This document shows positions 51,872 to 63,806 of a stretch of 64,000 nt of DNA, piece by piece; position 1 is the stretch's first letter; each line of letters starts with the position of its first letter. The DNA comes from Straminergon stramineum (lineage: Eukaryota; Streptophyta; Bryopsida; Hypnales; Calliergonaceae): contig OY987268.1 of assembly GCA_963920665.1 (NCBI GenBank), positions 15,130,501 through 15,194,500 on the forward strand. The letters run 5' to 3'. Both the position numbers and the translations under genes were made by a program. Under the pieces are notes generated by a model. The model was given only the letters and a program-made list of their open reading frames with translations. It was not told the DNA's origin and searched no databases.

Positions 51872-54800
51872 GATGACTTCGTGTCAACTCTCGCTCCGTT
51901 TCGACCCTCCCCTCGTGCCTCTGGTGCCAGTGGTTTGGCGGCTCCTTCAAAGCAAGGAACGCGAGCCAGTGGTCTGAGAGCACCCTCAAAATCTGCTCGC
52001 AGGGCTTCGTCGGGCATGTAAATCAGCACACGGTGTTTTCGTTGTGATTTGCTTTTACCTTTTTGAGTTTCTGTTCTTTTCCATGTTACTTATTCTTGGA
52101 TGCATTCAATCGGAAATGAATATTCCAATGTCTAGAGATTACCATTTCATTGGTTGCTGCATCCTTGGTGCCCCGCTTCCTCCAAGCAAGGAGCACGAAT
52201 TAGCTAGTTGTTGCCTTGAGGCCTGCTGCCTACCTAGAAGTTAATCAAATTCCTATGTGCCGCACTTGCTATGTAAGTAATGGGATTTAAAGTTTTCATA
52301 TTGCTAGTTGCTGCTACTTGGTTGGTGCAAGGAACGCTTGCACTTTAAAACCATTAGCATGGTCACAATTAGTTGACTTTTTCCAAAATTGGGAGGTAAG
52401 TGATGGAAATGACTGTAAATCTAGTGCTCGTTGATTAGTGGGAATTAGTTCCAATTTGTCGGTGATAGTACTTTGACAACGCAGGCACCCAGTTAGCTAC
52501 TTGATTGATGCAGTTGAGGCCTTAGTTTGTGTGATTTGTATCCTGTAATAAGCCTCAACCTGGACTGGATCATATTTCAATTCTGGAAAAGGCTTGGTTG
52601 AAAGAAGATCAACGATTGATTCCCTACTTAGGAATGGCTGTGTCATGCTCAAGAAAGTATTTTTTTTGGTTTTTTCCACCGGTTTTTTGCCGATGTTTTC
52701 AAATTGCAACCAGGTTTTTAAGCAATTCCACCGGCTAACTTTGAACTAGCTGCCAGTTCTTCCTGATCATTGGCCCTCACTACAGGATTAATCAAGAAAA
52801 TTAGCGACTTCACTCTCTCATCGTTAGTCAACATGCGAAGACTGACTTTTCCTGAGACGACTTTGGCTGTTGCTGGTGCTGTGAGGTGGCAAGTTCATAA
52901 CGAGGCTGGCTAGGAAAAAAGCATAAATTATTTGTTGCGAAGCTCAAATTAAATATCAACTTTAATTTTTGGAGAACGAATTTTTTTATGGGCAGTTGGA
53001 TTCCTGCTAGTGCCTTGCATTACATGCTACTTTCATTGAGGTTAGCAGTAATTTTCTTCATCTTAATCATATTCTCTATGGGAGGAGAAATTAATTTTGT
53101 AAGTGCACTTTCTAGATTTGCATAGTTCCACGGCCCCCTATTTTTTGGTTGTGAATGCTTTGCTACTCCCAGCAGAGGAGATAATTTCTCCCTGGAGTTC
53201 ACTTTGAGCTCGTAGAGAGCACACATTTGGAGGCGCCTACCTCTCTTTGCAGCTCTTAAACGTGAATGATAGAACTCTCCACTTGGAATGGAGACGTTGA
53301 ACTAGAGCAACATGCATCGTTGGTTCCAAGTTGGTTTATGTTGTATCGTATCTTGGTTAGTGAATAAGGGAGATTGGCAATCTTGTAACACACATAGTTG
53401 GCTTTGGAGACAATCAGACACTTTGTTTGCGTCTTTTAGTGAAATTAATGAGAATTTATCTGTAAATTTGACCTTAGAACTTTGTCTTAGTTTTTACACA
53501 TGGCAACACAAAATTGCTCATGACAGTACAACATGCTCTCTAATACTCTTAGACACTCTCAATGGCAATTTTGTATTGTTCAAGTTGGCTCATCATTTCG
53601 TTCGACTTTCTTTGCTTGACATTGTGTGCTCTATGGTATGAGTTGCTATGAATAGCTAGTGTTGAATTGGGAAGGAAGATCTTTGGGCTTGGGGATGAGC
53701 ATCAAGGGGTCTCTTCCAAGGAGGGAAGAGGGGAATCTTCAGAAGAGACTGTTGGAAGGGTGATGTGAACATGGGAACCCTCCATCATGTGACACTCCAA
53801 ATTCCATCCTAAAATGAATTCATAAATGAAAGTAGAAGAAAAAGTTTCTCTCATGCAATTTTGATCACTATCCGCCTTGAGCTCAATACATGTTTTATAA
53901 TATCTTGTACATAGTAACATGGAATGAGTATCATAGCAACCAAAATAAAGTTCAAATCTTTGATGAAGTTCAATTTGGTCTATATTTGAGCATTCAAAGA
54001 AAGAAAAACAGTGAGAATACCCCAAGTTGTATCACATCTCGACATGGAGTCAATACAACACGACAACTATGTACACTCTTGCTACAGAAAACAACCTCCA
54101 AAAAAGTTTCAAACTACACGTCTCATCAAAGAGCAAGTTCAATTCAATGTCCCTAAATCCAAATCAATGTGAGCTCAAATCAACACCATGTTCCTTGGAA
54201 AAGGCTTGTGCTTCTATGATGTCCTGCATTTTCATCACATCTCTCTTATCAAACAAGAACCATACCAACTAGCTTATACCAATGTAACCTAATAGATTCT
54301 CTATGAAGACAAAGCCAAAACAACAATAACTAAAAGAAAACGGTGGAAATCTTTATGAGGAAAAAAAATTGATAAAACAATTCTTCACATGCTAGGGTAA
54401 TTGAAAATTAATATGAATACATGTCACAAGGGAGGACCATAACCTCACCTTCTGCAATAGGTCGACTTCATCACGGTAAATCCAAAATACCATCATCTCA
54501 TAACCCAACACGCCAAGTCCATAACATCCTAATGACATAATTGCGTGCATCGGAAACTATACAAGACCACAAAACATCCAATTCAATATCTACATTGCAT
54601 ATACCTTCAATTAGCTCATTCCATACATATTCAATAGGGTTCGCACATCCAAAACAATAGAATTGTGAAAATTTTGGTATCCAATTTGGTTCAATGAAGA
54701 CAATTGAGAAGAACTACCTTGTTCAAACTCTCTCAGCAAGAGATTTCCTTTCGTATACAACAGTCACACCGAGTGCATCCAACAAAAAAGAATGGAGAAT

Positions 54801-55775
54801 GACATGAAGCTTACGTAGGAAACAATGAGTTGTAAGGAGGGAGGGAGATCTTTGGTGAAGAAAAGTGAAATCCAGGGCACCACTACAACGACGGAGATGC
54901 TAATGATCTTCTAGACCTGCTTCACAACGACAGAGAAGTGGAACAAGGTCTCATGCAAAGATCACACTGGAAACAAAATTTGGTGTTCCAAGTTCTAAGT
55001 ACTAAACTTTAGGGTTTCATGGCGAAAACCCGGTAGATGAAACTAAACCAATCTACAACTCAACATGACAAAGGATAAAACACCTCACCTACTTCATAAT
55101 TGGGATGAAATGTAAGCAAGACCCACGAGTACAAACAGGTCCACCTCAAAAATTACTCTGACATGAACGAATCATCCCTAATTGTCAAAAGCTTGGAAAT
55201 TAAAAATATGACCTCACCAACCCATGAACGAATCAACCTTAATTGTCAAAAGCTTCGAAATTAAGAATATGACCTCACCAACCTAGGTCCCAATATCTCT
55301 TGCAAAAGTAACCACCAAAATAAGAAAACCTAACTTCTTCCTTCCCTACCAAGATACGCAATCCTAAACTACCCTCACAAAGAAAAAGACACGCAAATGG
55401 ATACTTAAAATCCTAAAGAAGTCGACAAGCTCACCTAATTTTGCTCATTTGCACATCTATCACACTCACACAGACTAAGGTACCTAGATCTACATACCAC
55501 ACTCCCTACTAGAAACTTCCTTTCTAATGGGGAAATACTCTCCAAAATTACTCACCCATGGAGAAGCCAAAATGTAGAGAAATTGGAATGGGGTTTACAC
55601 TCCTACGAAGGAAAGATACAACATCGCATGATGCACCAAAAATTGAGTACATTTGTCTTCAATTGCATGTGAAAAACTTGGCTACCCAAAATTCTTTAAT
55701 GTAGTCAACAACAACCCCAAATAATACAAAGCAACCGAAAGCCAACGAAGGGGGTCTCCATATACAAAGCTCCGA
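51872..55775. repeat. Duplicated block S, copy 2 (flank downstream of TNL3)
   Basis: Collinear with 21796-25533. The left-edge Ser/Arg-rich patch is better kept here (GLAAPSKQGTRASGLRAPSK, 51872-52017), ending at a donor-like GTAAAT. Contains a 61 bp tandem duplication absent from copy 1. Confidence 0.75.
55163..55284. repeat. 61 bp tandem duplication, two units
   Basis: Units start at ATGAACGAATC 55163 and 55224 and run through AATTGTCAAAAGCTT and ATATGACCTCACCAAC. Block S copy 1 has a single unit near 25080-25140, so the duplication is newer than the segmental duplication. Confidence 0.85.
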
Positions 55776-55790
55776 ATTTTCTTGAATCAT

Positions 55791-56679
55791 CTATCTATTG
55801 TCATAGGTCTCCTGAATATTTTGCACTTCAAATTCAATATCTTCCACCTCATCCATATTAGATTTGATGTCTTCCACCACTTCCATATAAGGTGCGGCAA
55901 AAGTCTTATAAATGCCATGCTTTCTAAATTTAATTCGGGAATATGTATCTCCAATGAAACGTTCTCTAATTTTGATTGGGAGAGGCCAAAGCTCTAATTC
56001 CTCCCATTCATCTTCCTTCCCAACTAACCAAGTAGTTGGAGAATAAAGAATAGATCCTTGACATTGGAGCACCTTTCGCTCGACTATGTTCAACTCGACC
56101 CCATTCTTCTCAGGCTTGCCTGAAAACTGCACAAGGTGCAACAAACGCAATGTAGACAACATTAAAAATTCCTCCTCATAAATCGTAAGTTTATAACAAC
56201 CATCAAGAATGAGTTCCTCAAGGCTTCTCAACTCACTTAAGGCAGGCAATTGCTCTAGTAAACGACAATCAGCAAGGCCAAAGGATCGCAATGTCGGCAA
56301 GTCACCCATTCCATCGATTCAAGTCATCCAATTCAAATGCTCCACAAAATCCTTTTGAACTCCACTATGGCTCAAAAAGATCTTATGCTTGGATTCCAAA
56401 ACAAGATCACCACCTACTCCCTCACTTGACCTACAACACAACAAAATTTGTCAAGACTTCATAAATTTCATTGACCCATGATTATATAACAAATAGCAAC
56501 ATGTAATTATTGAATTGATAATTCCACATGGAAATCTATAGAAAAGTACATAGCTGTCATTTTGAGAGTGATAAAAACTCTCTACGTGTCCACAAGAGAG
56601 ACAATTTAAGAGTTGTAGCACATTACCTTAGCCCAATAGCTTGAGAACATTCCCCAACAACATTTTTTCTTGTTGTCAT
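55791..56679 (-). pseudogene. TNL3: internally deleted TIR-NBS-LRR pseudogene
   Basis: Exon 1 (56679-56627, 53 bp) reads MTTRKNVVGECSQAIGL and splices to the TIR exon at 56430 as in TNL1/2. The TIR reading KIFLSHSGVQKDFVEHL then jumps directly, in frame, to NWMT of the LRR exon at about 56335. Everything corresponding to TNL2 26307-29580 (rest of TIR, NB-ARC, most LRRs, three introns) is gone. A TGA at 56321-56319 (CAA in TNL2) follows at once. The remaining LRR frame (MGDLPTLRSFGLADCRLLEQ...) is open to its own stop at 55791, ending in a short acidic tail and NIQETYDNR. The best case is a peptide of about 50 residues, so no receptor function is expected. Confidence 0.9.
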
Positions 56680-57804
56680 CACATGCCTACAAAAACATAT
56701 TCATTGAATATAGATTTTAGCACGCAATCTTACTTCTAAATAATCCATTGTCCAAAATCGTTATCTCATGCACCATTTAGTACTCTATCCAACTCTAAAT
56801 ATTCCATTGAGAAAATGTCAATTCTTTCTACTCTTAACCATTCATACAAGTACTTAGTACTAAAGGAATTCATACTAGATCTATAGTTTTATTAATACTA
56901 CTAATTCTGCTCCTACAATACTATGTCCTCATCATGTCTTGCCATATAAAAGTAAGTCAACCTTAGAATTTAGTCCTACACATCTAGATGAAACTTTGTT
57001 TGAAGTCAATCATACAAATATTTCTACCGCAACATGTTCAATTGGTGATGATCATCTATGATGCCAACATATTCATAACCAACAAGTGAATTATCATAAT
57101 CAAGAAATCCACACATCATAGAAATAAAAATCAATTACTTGCTTAAAGGACTCCTCTATACACAACTATGGGAACTTCTAGGAAAACATCAAAACAAAGA
57201 ACAAATCACAAAAAAAACATTGCAATTTGCTACATAATGTCTACCTTTGCTTTAGAGAATTTGAAAAGAATTCAAAAGTTAGTTTCAAGTCTATGGCAAA
57301 TTCTAAGCAACAATGGATCATTCTTGAAGTCTCAACATTGTCCTAAAATTCAAAGGTAGATGGATCCTACTTTGTCTCTAAAATCTTAAACAACCAAGAG
57401 GCCCAAAAGCCAATCCAAGATTCTTTAAGCAATTCAAAGGAGGTCCTAGCAAACTAATCTTTTGTCCCACTATAATTTGATCAAACAATTTGGGGTGAGG
57501 GAATCTTAATCTCTTTTTTGTCATGATACGAAGTCCCCTTCATTGCACTATATATCATATCTTACTTTAGTTAATTTAGTCGGAAATTGGTTTCTCCTAC
57601 AAAAATATCTACATGCACAAAATAAATCTATGTATTTTGAGAATTTGGCAACCCAAAACATATTTGCTCACTCACCATTGTTTAATAATCAAAATTATGA
57701 TTCTACCGACAAAAAGGTAATTACAATGTTTGGTGTACTTAGAAGGATATACGAGCTTCCCGACAACATAGAGCAACAACATTCCGAAAAGGAGCCCAGC
57801 AATA
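56680..57804. other. TNL3 5' flank
   Basis: Collinear with 29927-31019. Only random short frames. A former promoter region of a gene that is now dead. Confidence 0.5.
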
Positions 57805-59163
57805 CAATAACCACTGATACATAGCAAGGGGTCATCCAGCAGCACACTCCAGACACATACTACTTTCCGATTCAGAACTGATGAGTGCATCACAGAACAA
57901 AACAAAATTCAGTTCACGAAGGAGGTTCAAGCAGGAAATGGTTGAAAGAGGAAGGAGGGTAATACACACCGTACGTGATTTCTCCAGGTAGGCCGATGTT
58001 GCAAAGACGGGGACGCTGACGTTGCAAACTGAAGGCACCTCCAAGCAAGTGCTGATGGGAACTTAAGCTTCCTCGTAGACACTTCAAGTTCTCTACAAAC
58101 TTGCACAGTGACAGAGGGTTTGCAGACAAACTGGGTCCAAGGGAGTCCAGTACTCGAACGTGTTAGGCTGGCCCTTGAAGTTCGCTCCAGAGATGCTGGC
58201 ACAGTGCAGACACAGAGTCAGCAAAATCCTAGGGAGGATAGCTCATGAAGGAAAAACCAGAGAAGGAAGCACGTTCTATCAGAAGGCGTCGTTGCTTATT
58301 AGCGTCCTTGCAACGGGACTCACAGTCAGGCTAGTCTCTTTTCAGAGCAGAGTGATAAACTACCACAAATTGTGGAAACTCAAAATCAATTCTGAAACAA
58401 GAACTAGTGTTATTTTTTTGTTCGACGAAAAAATTCAAAACAAATTCAAAATGGGGTACTCTAGCACTCTTTTCTAGAAGAACTTCAAATTCTTTATTCA
58501 AGCAAAATTCATCAACAATGTTCAAGAAAACACATAATTGTTTCCGAATCCTACTAAAAAATCCACAAGAGTTTATTATCTCATCCATCCATGTTTTATA
58601 ATAGTCTCGTATCAGGAAAAATGCTGGAACCACCAGAGAGGACTCCAAAGCGATGGGTGATATGTTGGGGATGCCACGCTGATTCCTCGTACTATGCCTA
58701 CATCGCTAGATTCGATAACAAAGTAAAAGGACAACGTCGCGAGGTATTCGAAAAAAGCGCAAGTTCAAACGCAAGTCAGCTGAGGATGAACCACCATCAG
58801 TTCCTGCTCCTGTGAGGGACAATTCATGCAAAACTTAGAATCACAATACACAATTTAAGTGCATCTTCATAATTCGAATTACAATACCAGAAAATTCAAC
58901 GCCTGGTCACGAGAAAAGATTGAAGTCCACATACCTATCTCCGCAAACATTCGATCTCCTCAAAAATGAGTTCATTCTGCACTCAGAAAACTTTAGTCAC
59001 AATAAGTCTACAGATTGGAATACAAGTGCCTCTCCAAAGACATCCCAAAGCAGTAATGCACCTGAAGCACATCTGGAGATGCAGAGAGAAATTACGGAGG
59101 ACTCATGTGCACTAAATGTTTCCCCCAATCGAGCTCTACTGCAATTCACATGAGAGACAACCT

Positions 59164-59344
59164 AACGGATATTTCGTTAAAACGGCGATATTCCACAAAC
59201 TTGGCACTTTGAGGTTCAGACCGCGCGGTCTGAAATGTATACCCCTCCTAGATTTCAGACGGTGTAGTCTGAAATCTACACCAGTCCTAGAAAATAAATG
59301 GAAAAATGGCGTTTGAATACCGCCATTTTAACGAAATATCTGTT
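59164..59344. mobile_element. MITE with about 30 bp TIRs and ACCT target duplication
   Basis: 181 bp. Left end AACGGATATTTCGTTAAAAC; reverse complement of right end AACAGATATTTCGTTAAAAT; similarity continues to about 30 bp. ACCT flanks it at 59160-59163 and 59345-59348, and R1 copies a and b have a single ACCT. Inside are a perfect 20 bp palindrome TTCAGACCGCGCGGTCTGAA (59215-59234) and a second hairpin (TAGATTTCAGAC/GTCTGAAATCTA, 59249-59278) built on the same TTTCAGAC core. Confidence 0.85.
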
Positions 59345-59664
59345 ACCTGTAGACTTGTTGTTCTTGCTCTTACTCGCGAGGCACGCAATTCCAGTTGCTG
59401 CTCCAGATGCAACAAGTCAGCAACCTTCAACGCTCAAAGTTCCTCACCCAGCATGTGCCTGTAAGCAAAAATCGTCATTCACATAAAGCAGATAGCACAG
59501 AAAGCAAGGCATCAGATACTAAACCTTAAGGAATCGCTGAGCAAGATCGACGGCATGGCCTGGGGGTCTGCTTCTAATAAAAAATTTAAATCCGCGGACG
59601 CACAGTTTTCAGACGTGGGGAGGGTATGGGACGGGGCTGCTGCCTCTTTTCGCTGTACGCTGTA

Positions 59665-59801
59665 AGGTAGTATGCTCTTAAAGCGACCATGTAAGCCAGC
59701 CCAACTCATCATTGCCAGTAATAGATATTTCAAGGAATATGTCACTCATTCTTAGATAGGGGTCACATTTAGAACATGGTCACTTTTAGATCATGCTACA
59801 T
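59665..59801. mobile_element. MITE with TA duplication, GGTAG family
   Basis: 137 bp between TA dinucleotides (59663-59664, 59802-59803). Left end AGGTAGTATGCTCTTAAAGC; reverse complement of right end ATGTAGCATGATCTAAAAGT; both continue GACCAT. The empty site CGCTGTATAGTGAG stands in R1 copies a and b. A perfect 7 bp tandem CGCTGTA precedes the element. Confidence 0.75.
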
Positions 59802-59935
59802 TATAGTGAGCCCACACTAAGACCAGAGACTCCTTCAACGAATATATATCGAAAATCTATGAATATTTCAAATGGGGCCCAAGAGAAGAGTCACAAAGCA
59901 CCTTGTGCATTTCCATTATTCCCTCTCGAATTTAA

Positions 59936-60308
59936 CCCCTAAACGACAGACTGGTCCCCACGGGGAAAAGGCGGGCTGAGGACTGTTCATTGTGCACTGA
60001 CTATGGAAGAGAAACACGTTCATGAACAGTACCAAAGAAAAGGGAACTCTTGTTGCCCTCATGAAAATTGTAGGAGGGCAGTCTACGACCTAACACTGTG
60101 CATAGGTATTTCTGTGTTCTGTCCTCCATGTCTATGCTCCCTAAAATTATGAATGCATCCGAATGATAGTATTTTTGGCCCTCCAAGATGCAGCACATCT
60201 CCACAATTGTGTTAAAAAAAACCCGGATGAAAAAATGCATTCCTACTTCCTACAAATTACTTTCTTGTTATTCATCGGACGAAAAACATCCGCATCGGCG
60301 TTTATGGG
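59936..60308. mobile_element. piggyBac-like MITE with exact TTAA duplication
   Basis: 373 bp. TTAA at 59932-59935 and 60309-60312; left end CCCCTAAACG, right end CGTTTATGGG. R1 copies a (5241-5261) and b (32845-32860) have the uninterrupted GAATTTAAAATG, so the site is precise. The interior has no transposase. Confidence 0.8.
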
Positions 60309-61018
60309 TTAAAATGGAAGTATCGGTGTATTTTCAATCCAAGACACAACATACTATACAGCTAGGGGGTGAATTGCAATCCTCATGCCCTTAACCCGGG
60401 AAGGCCAAGCCCATGACCACTGATAGCAAGTCTCATTGTCCATCACTTTGTTTGCTGCAACTTTGCAACTAAATGAGAATGGAAATTTTTATATTTATTT
60501 TTCAAAGATGAAGTCATGTGTTGAATATAAGTCATAGAATTTTCAAATTTTTTGAGAAAAATTAGATACTATTGCAAATTCTGTAACAGAAAAGTGAAGA
60601 AAATTTATGTTATATACAAAATACACTTGAAAAATCTGAAATTTTCACCATAGATGTATTTGATAGTATATATCATCATGGTATAAACTGAAATTACCGT
60701 GTCACTCTACAATTAGAAAATCAACAAAACATGGTTATAGGTTCAAAGTTCATTTTGCTATACAAAAAACACATTTAATAAGCTTCATTTCCACAGTTAA
60801 AATCAAATTCAATAATATCTAATTTTTATGCTTTCATTTCACATCAAGAGTAAATAGGCAAAAAATGGCCAAAAATACATTGCAAAGAGTGATCCTTGGA
60901 TTAAGCATCTTCTTCTTTAGAGAAGCCAATAATACCATAATGAGGGAATTTGGACCCTAAACACCAAAAATGTACTCAAGCAGCTTTTATTAAAAGTTAG
61001 ATGAAGAAATATTTGCTT

Positions 61019-61231
61019 TCATCCTACACTCATAGATGAAGTCATCCAAAAGACACTCAGTGTCTGCAGCAGCGTTACAGGGGTAACCAAGATCATTACA
61101 CTACACAGTTGTGTTTGACTAGCAAACTTAGAGCATTTTGTCAGAAAGACATTATTCCATGTTGACAGCAACACCGCATCCCAACAATATTCCCAGTGAG
61201 GTTCTAACTTTTTATCGCACTCGAGAGGCAA
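61019..61231 (-). other. Second copy of the Trp/Cys-rich R1 frame
   Basis: 70 codons, differing from 33783-33571 by a handful of residues, mostly in one segment (SVMIL against TANIL). See the entry at 33571 for interpretation. Confidence 0.25.
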
Positions 61232-61762
61232 TCAAATATAGAATCGAGTCTAAAAAATCCTTCCTTTAATAGATTAATGCAACAATTTCAGTTGAGCACC
61301 GGTGCAGGATCAAAATTAGACCTGAAAACTTGAACATAGGAAACTTAGAAGCTTACAAGATCGTAAAGAGTTCTGACCTGATGTTCTGATTAGAACTCAT
61401 CGGAACACAATCTCATGATCTCATGGATTCCAGAACAATTTGCTCACACAGAATGATGTGCAACAATTTCAGTTCGAAATCGAAGCACTAGACAACAGGA
61501 ATCATGCGTCAATAATTTGCCAAGCTTTGCCATTTTAAACATTAAAAGCTAGGAAGAATATTACAAATTGTGGGATGGTGACACAATTTTGGGCTCACAT
61601 CAACTAAATCTGATGATCCCATAGACTCCCAAGACAATTTGTTTTCAGAGACTGATGCGCAACCATTTCAGTTAGAAAATCAATTACACCAGGAATTAGA
61701 CCTCAAGAATCTGCAAAAGCTTTCATGATAAACGCTCTAAATGATGGCCAGGATCTAACCAC

Positions 61763-62316
61763 TTGTGCACTGATAACCATAGATTCATAGCAAGGGGGCA
61801 TCCAGCAGCACACACCAAGTGCATACTACTCTCCTACTCAAAAGTGATGAGCGCATCACAGTACATAACGAAATTAAGGTCACGAACCAGGTTCAAATAG
61901 AAAATGGTGGAAAGACGAAGAAAGGCAATGCATACCGTACGCGGTCTTCAGCGGGTGCAGGCTCCAGGCAGGGCGATGTTGCAAAGACGGGGACGCTGGC
62001 GTTGCAAACTGAAGGTACCTCCAAGCAAGCGCCGATAGGAACTCAAGCTTCGTTGTAGAACCTTCGAGTTATCTCTGGACTTGCGCAGGGATGGAGGGTT
62101 TGCATACAAACTGGGTCAAAGCGAGTCCAGTACTGTACCGCGTGAGGCCGGCCCTCGAAGTTCGCTCCCCAGAGGCTGACTCAGTGCAGACACAAAGTCA
62201 GCAAAATCCCAAGGATTCAAGTACATCCATGATCCCTTAGGGTTCACACAGATACCGAAATCTAATCGCAAATCAGGAAACCGGAAGATGCGTGGAGCTC
62301 ACAAAATGGTCACGAG
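61763..62316. repeat. R2 repeat, copy c, truncated
   Basis: Head plus about 100 bp of body, ending near CGTGGAGCTCAC where B repeat copy b begins. The truncation marks a breakpoint of the third segmental unit. Confidence 0.7.
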
Positions 62317-62439
62317 TAGATTATTGGAGCTACATTTTTTTAGCTACATTTTCAAAACATTTAAGTACAAGAACTATGTGAAAATTTTGGGTTGCAAAGT
62401 CCTTCAAAAGTTAACAGGAAATCCATCCACACTAGTGTG

Positions 62440-62818
62440 CCCCTGTGCCGTTGCTGCAGTGAAAATAAAAGTAAAAGTATTTTTCTAATTTTTTGGGTAA
62501 TAAAAACTTTGAAATCCAAGAACTTTCACACCATAGGTCAAAAGTGTGTGCTCTGTGTGCCCTAGTGTGCCTTGTGCCGATGCCACATCCAAAATCAAAG
62601 TAAAAGTCATTTTTCTAATTTTTCTAATTTTTTGATTAAAAAAAACTTTGAAATTCAATAACTTTCACGTCGTAGGTTCAAACACCACGAAACAAAGCCG
62701 GTGCACCCCTCCTTGCCGAGGGCTTTCCGACGGTACCAAGCACGCAGCAAGGGGACACACAATCCCTGAGATCTCAACATAACCAACAAACAAAACAAAC
62801 AGCCTGTCTTAAGGTATG
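62440..62818. repeat. Insertion with a diverged tandem dimer
   Basis: Two related units of about 125 bp (about 62443-62560 and 62570-62690). Each runs AGTGTGCC...AAAGTAAAAGT...TTTTTCTAATTTTT...AACTTTGAAAT...AACTTTCAC...TAGG. A GC-richer tail follows. No target duplication visible. Confidence 0.5.
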
Positions 62819-63227
62819 GATTCTTGAACAACTCCTAAAGAATTTCTTTTCTGCTCAATCTCAAGCCTTCCTGGACCCCCAGCCATGAATATTTCTAAGC
62901 AAGCAAGTGCAGAAGTGATGGAGGCTGCCCGAAATTGAAGGCAGGCCAGAAGAACTGACTGTCCTTTCTGGACAGAAAGTCACTTGATTTTTGGTACCAA
63001 AAAATTTATCTAGTTTGAAAACACCCAAAATTGTCTATGGACCCATTCTTGACAAGTTGACTTCTTTCAAAAGTGTCTTAAGAGTGCAATTGAGTTGTTC
63101 CCATACCTAATTGTGAGTAGTTGAATGTTGATTTTTAGATTTTGGTTTTAAGATCCAATTACAAAGTTCAAAACCTTTGGAATTTCAACAATTATTGTGG
63201 GATTGGTGCTGTTTCACAAGTGTACAT

Positions 63228-63806
63228 AAGCGATTGCAAGAAACACTTCATATTTTTGGCACAAAAATACAAGTCGGATTGAAAAATAGCAAAAAAGGGG
63301 TCTATGGAACTTTTCATTTCTAGTGGTTCAAAAAAATTCAAAAAAAATTCATTAAAAAGCCATTTTGCTAAAGAAGATTGTGCTCACATTTCACAAAAGA
63401 ATTTTAGAAGGAAATTTTTTCCCACTTCATAGCCTTCGCACAAAGGAAAGTCACTTTGACCCCATGTGTGCAACTGACATGTTGCTATTTTCACAAAAAC
63501 TCTTTGTCAATCCTAAAAAAGATAGTATACCTACAACATATCAAGTTTGTGGCTTCCAATTCACATTTTGGGGTCAAAAATAGTATCCACCTCCCCCCTC
63601 CAATGGCCAAAATAGATATCAAATCGGGGGCAGGTTAAAAATAGTAAAAAAATTTGAAAAAATTAGAGAGTGTGCGCAACTACTGCATCTACCTTCATTC
63701 CAAATTTCAGTCCAAACACACTAACAAGGCTAAAGTTACGAGCAAAAAACCACCCATCCAAGGGCATGTAGACAAGAAATAGGAGAATTTTTTCTTGCAA
63801 TTACCC
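63228..63806. mobile_element. TIR element with ACAT target duplication
   Basis: 579 bp between ACAT at 63224-63227 and 63807-63810. Ends AAGCGATTGCAAGAAA and, in reverse complement, GGGTAATTGCAAGAAA. B copy a has the corresponding site uninterrupted (TGCGCATGTCAATTTAC near 11408-11424). Non-coding, AT-rich. Confidence 0.6.

Larger units (their letters stand above)
57805..61762. repeat. R1 repeat, copy c, with three insertions
   Basis: Longest R1 copy because it carries insertions at 59164-59344, 59665-59801 and 59936-60308 that are absent from copies a and b. Otherwise collinear with copy b, including the conserved minus-strand frame at 61019-61231. Confidence 0.8.
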
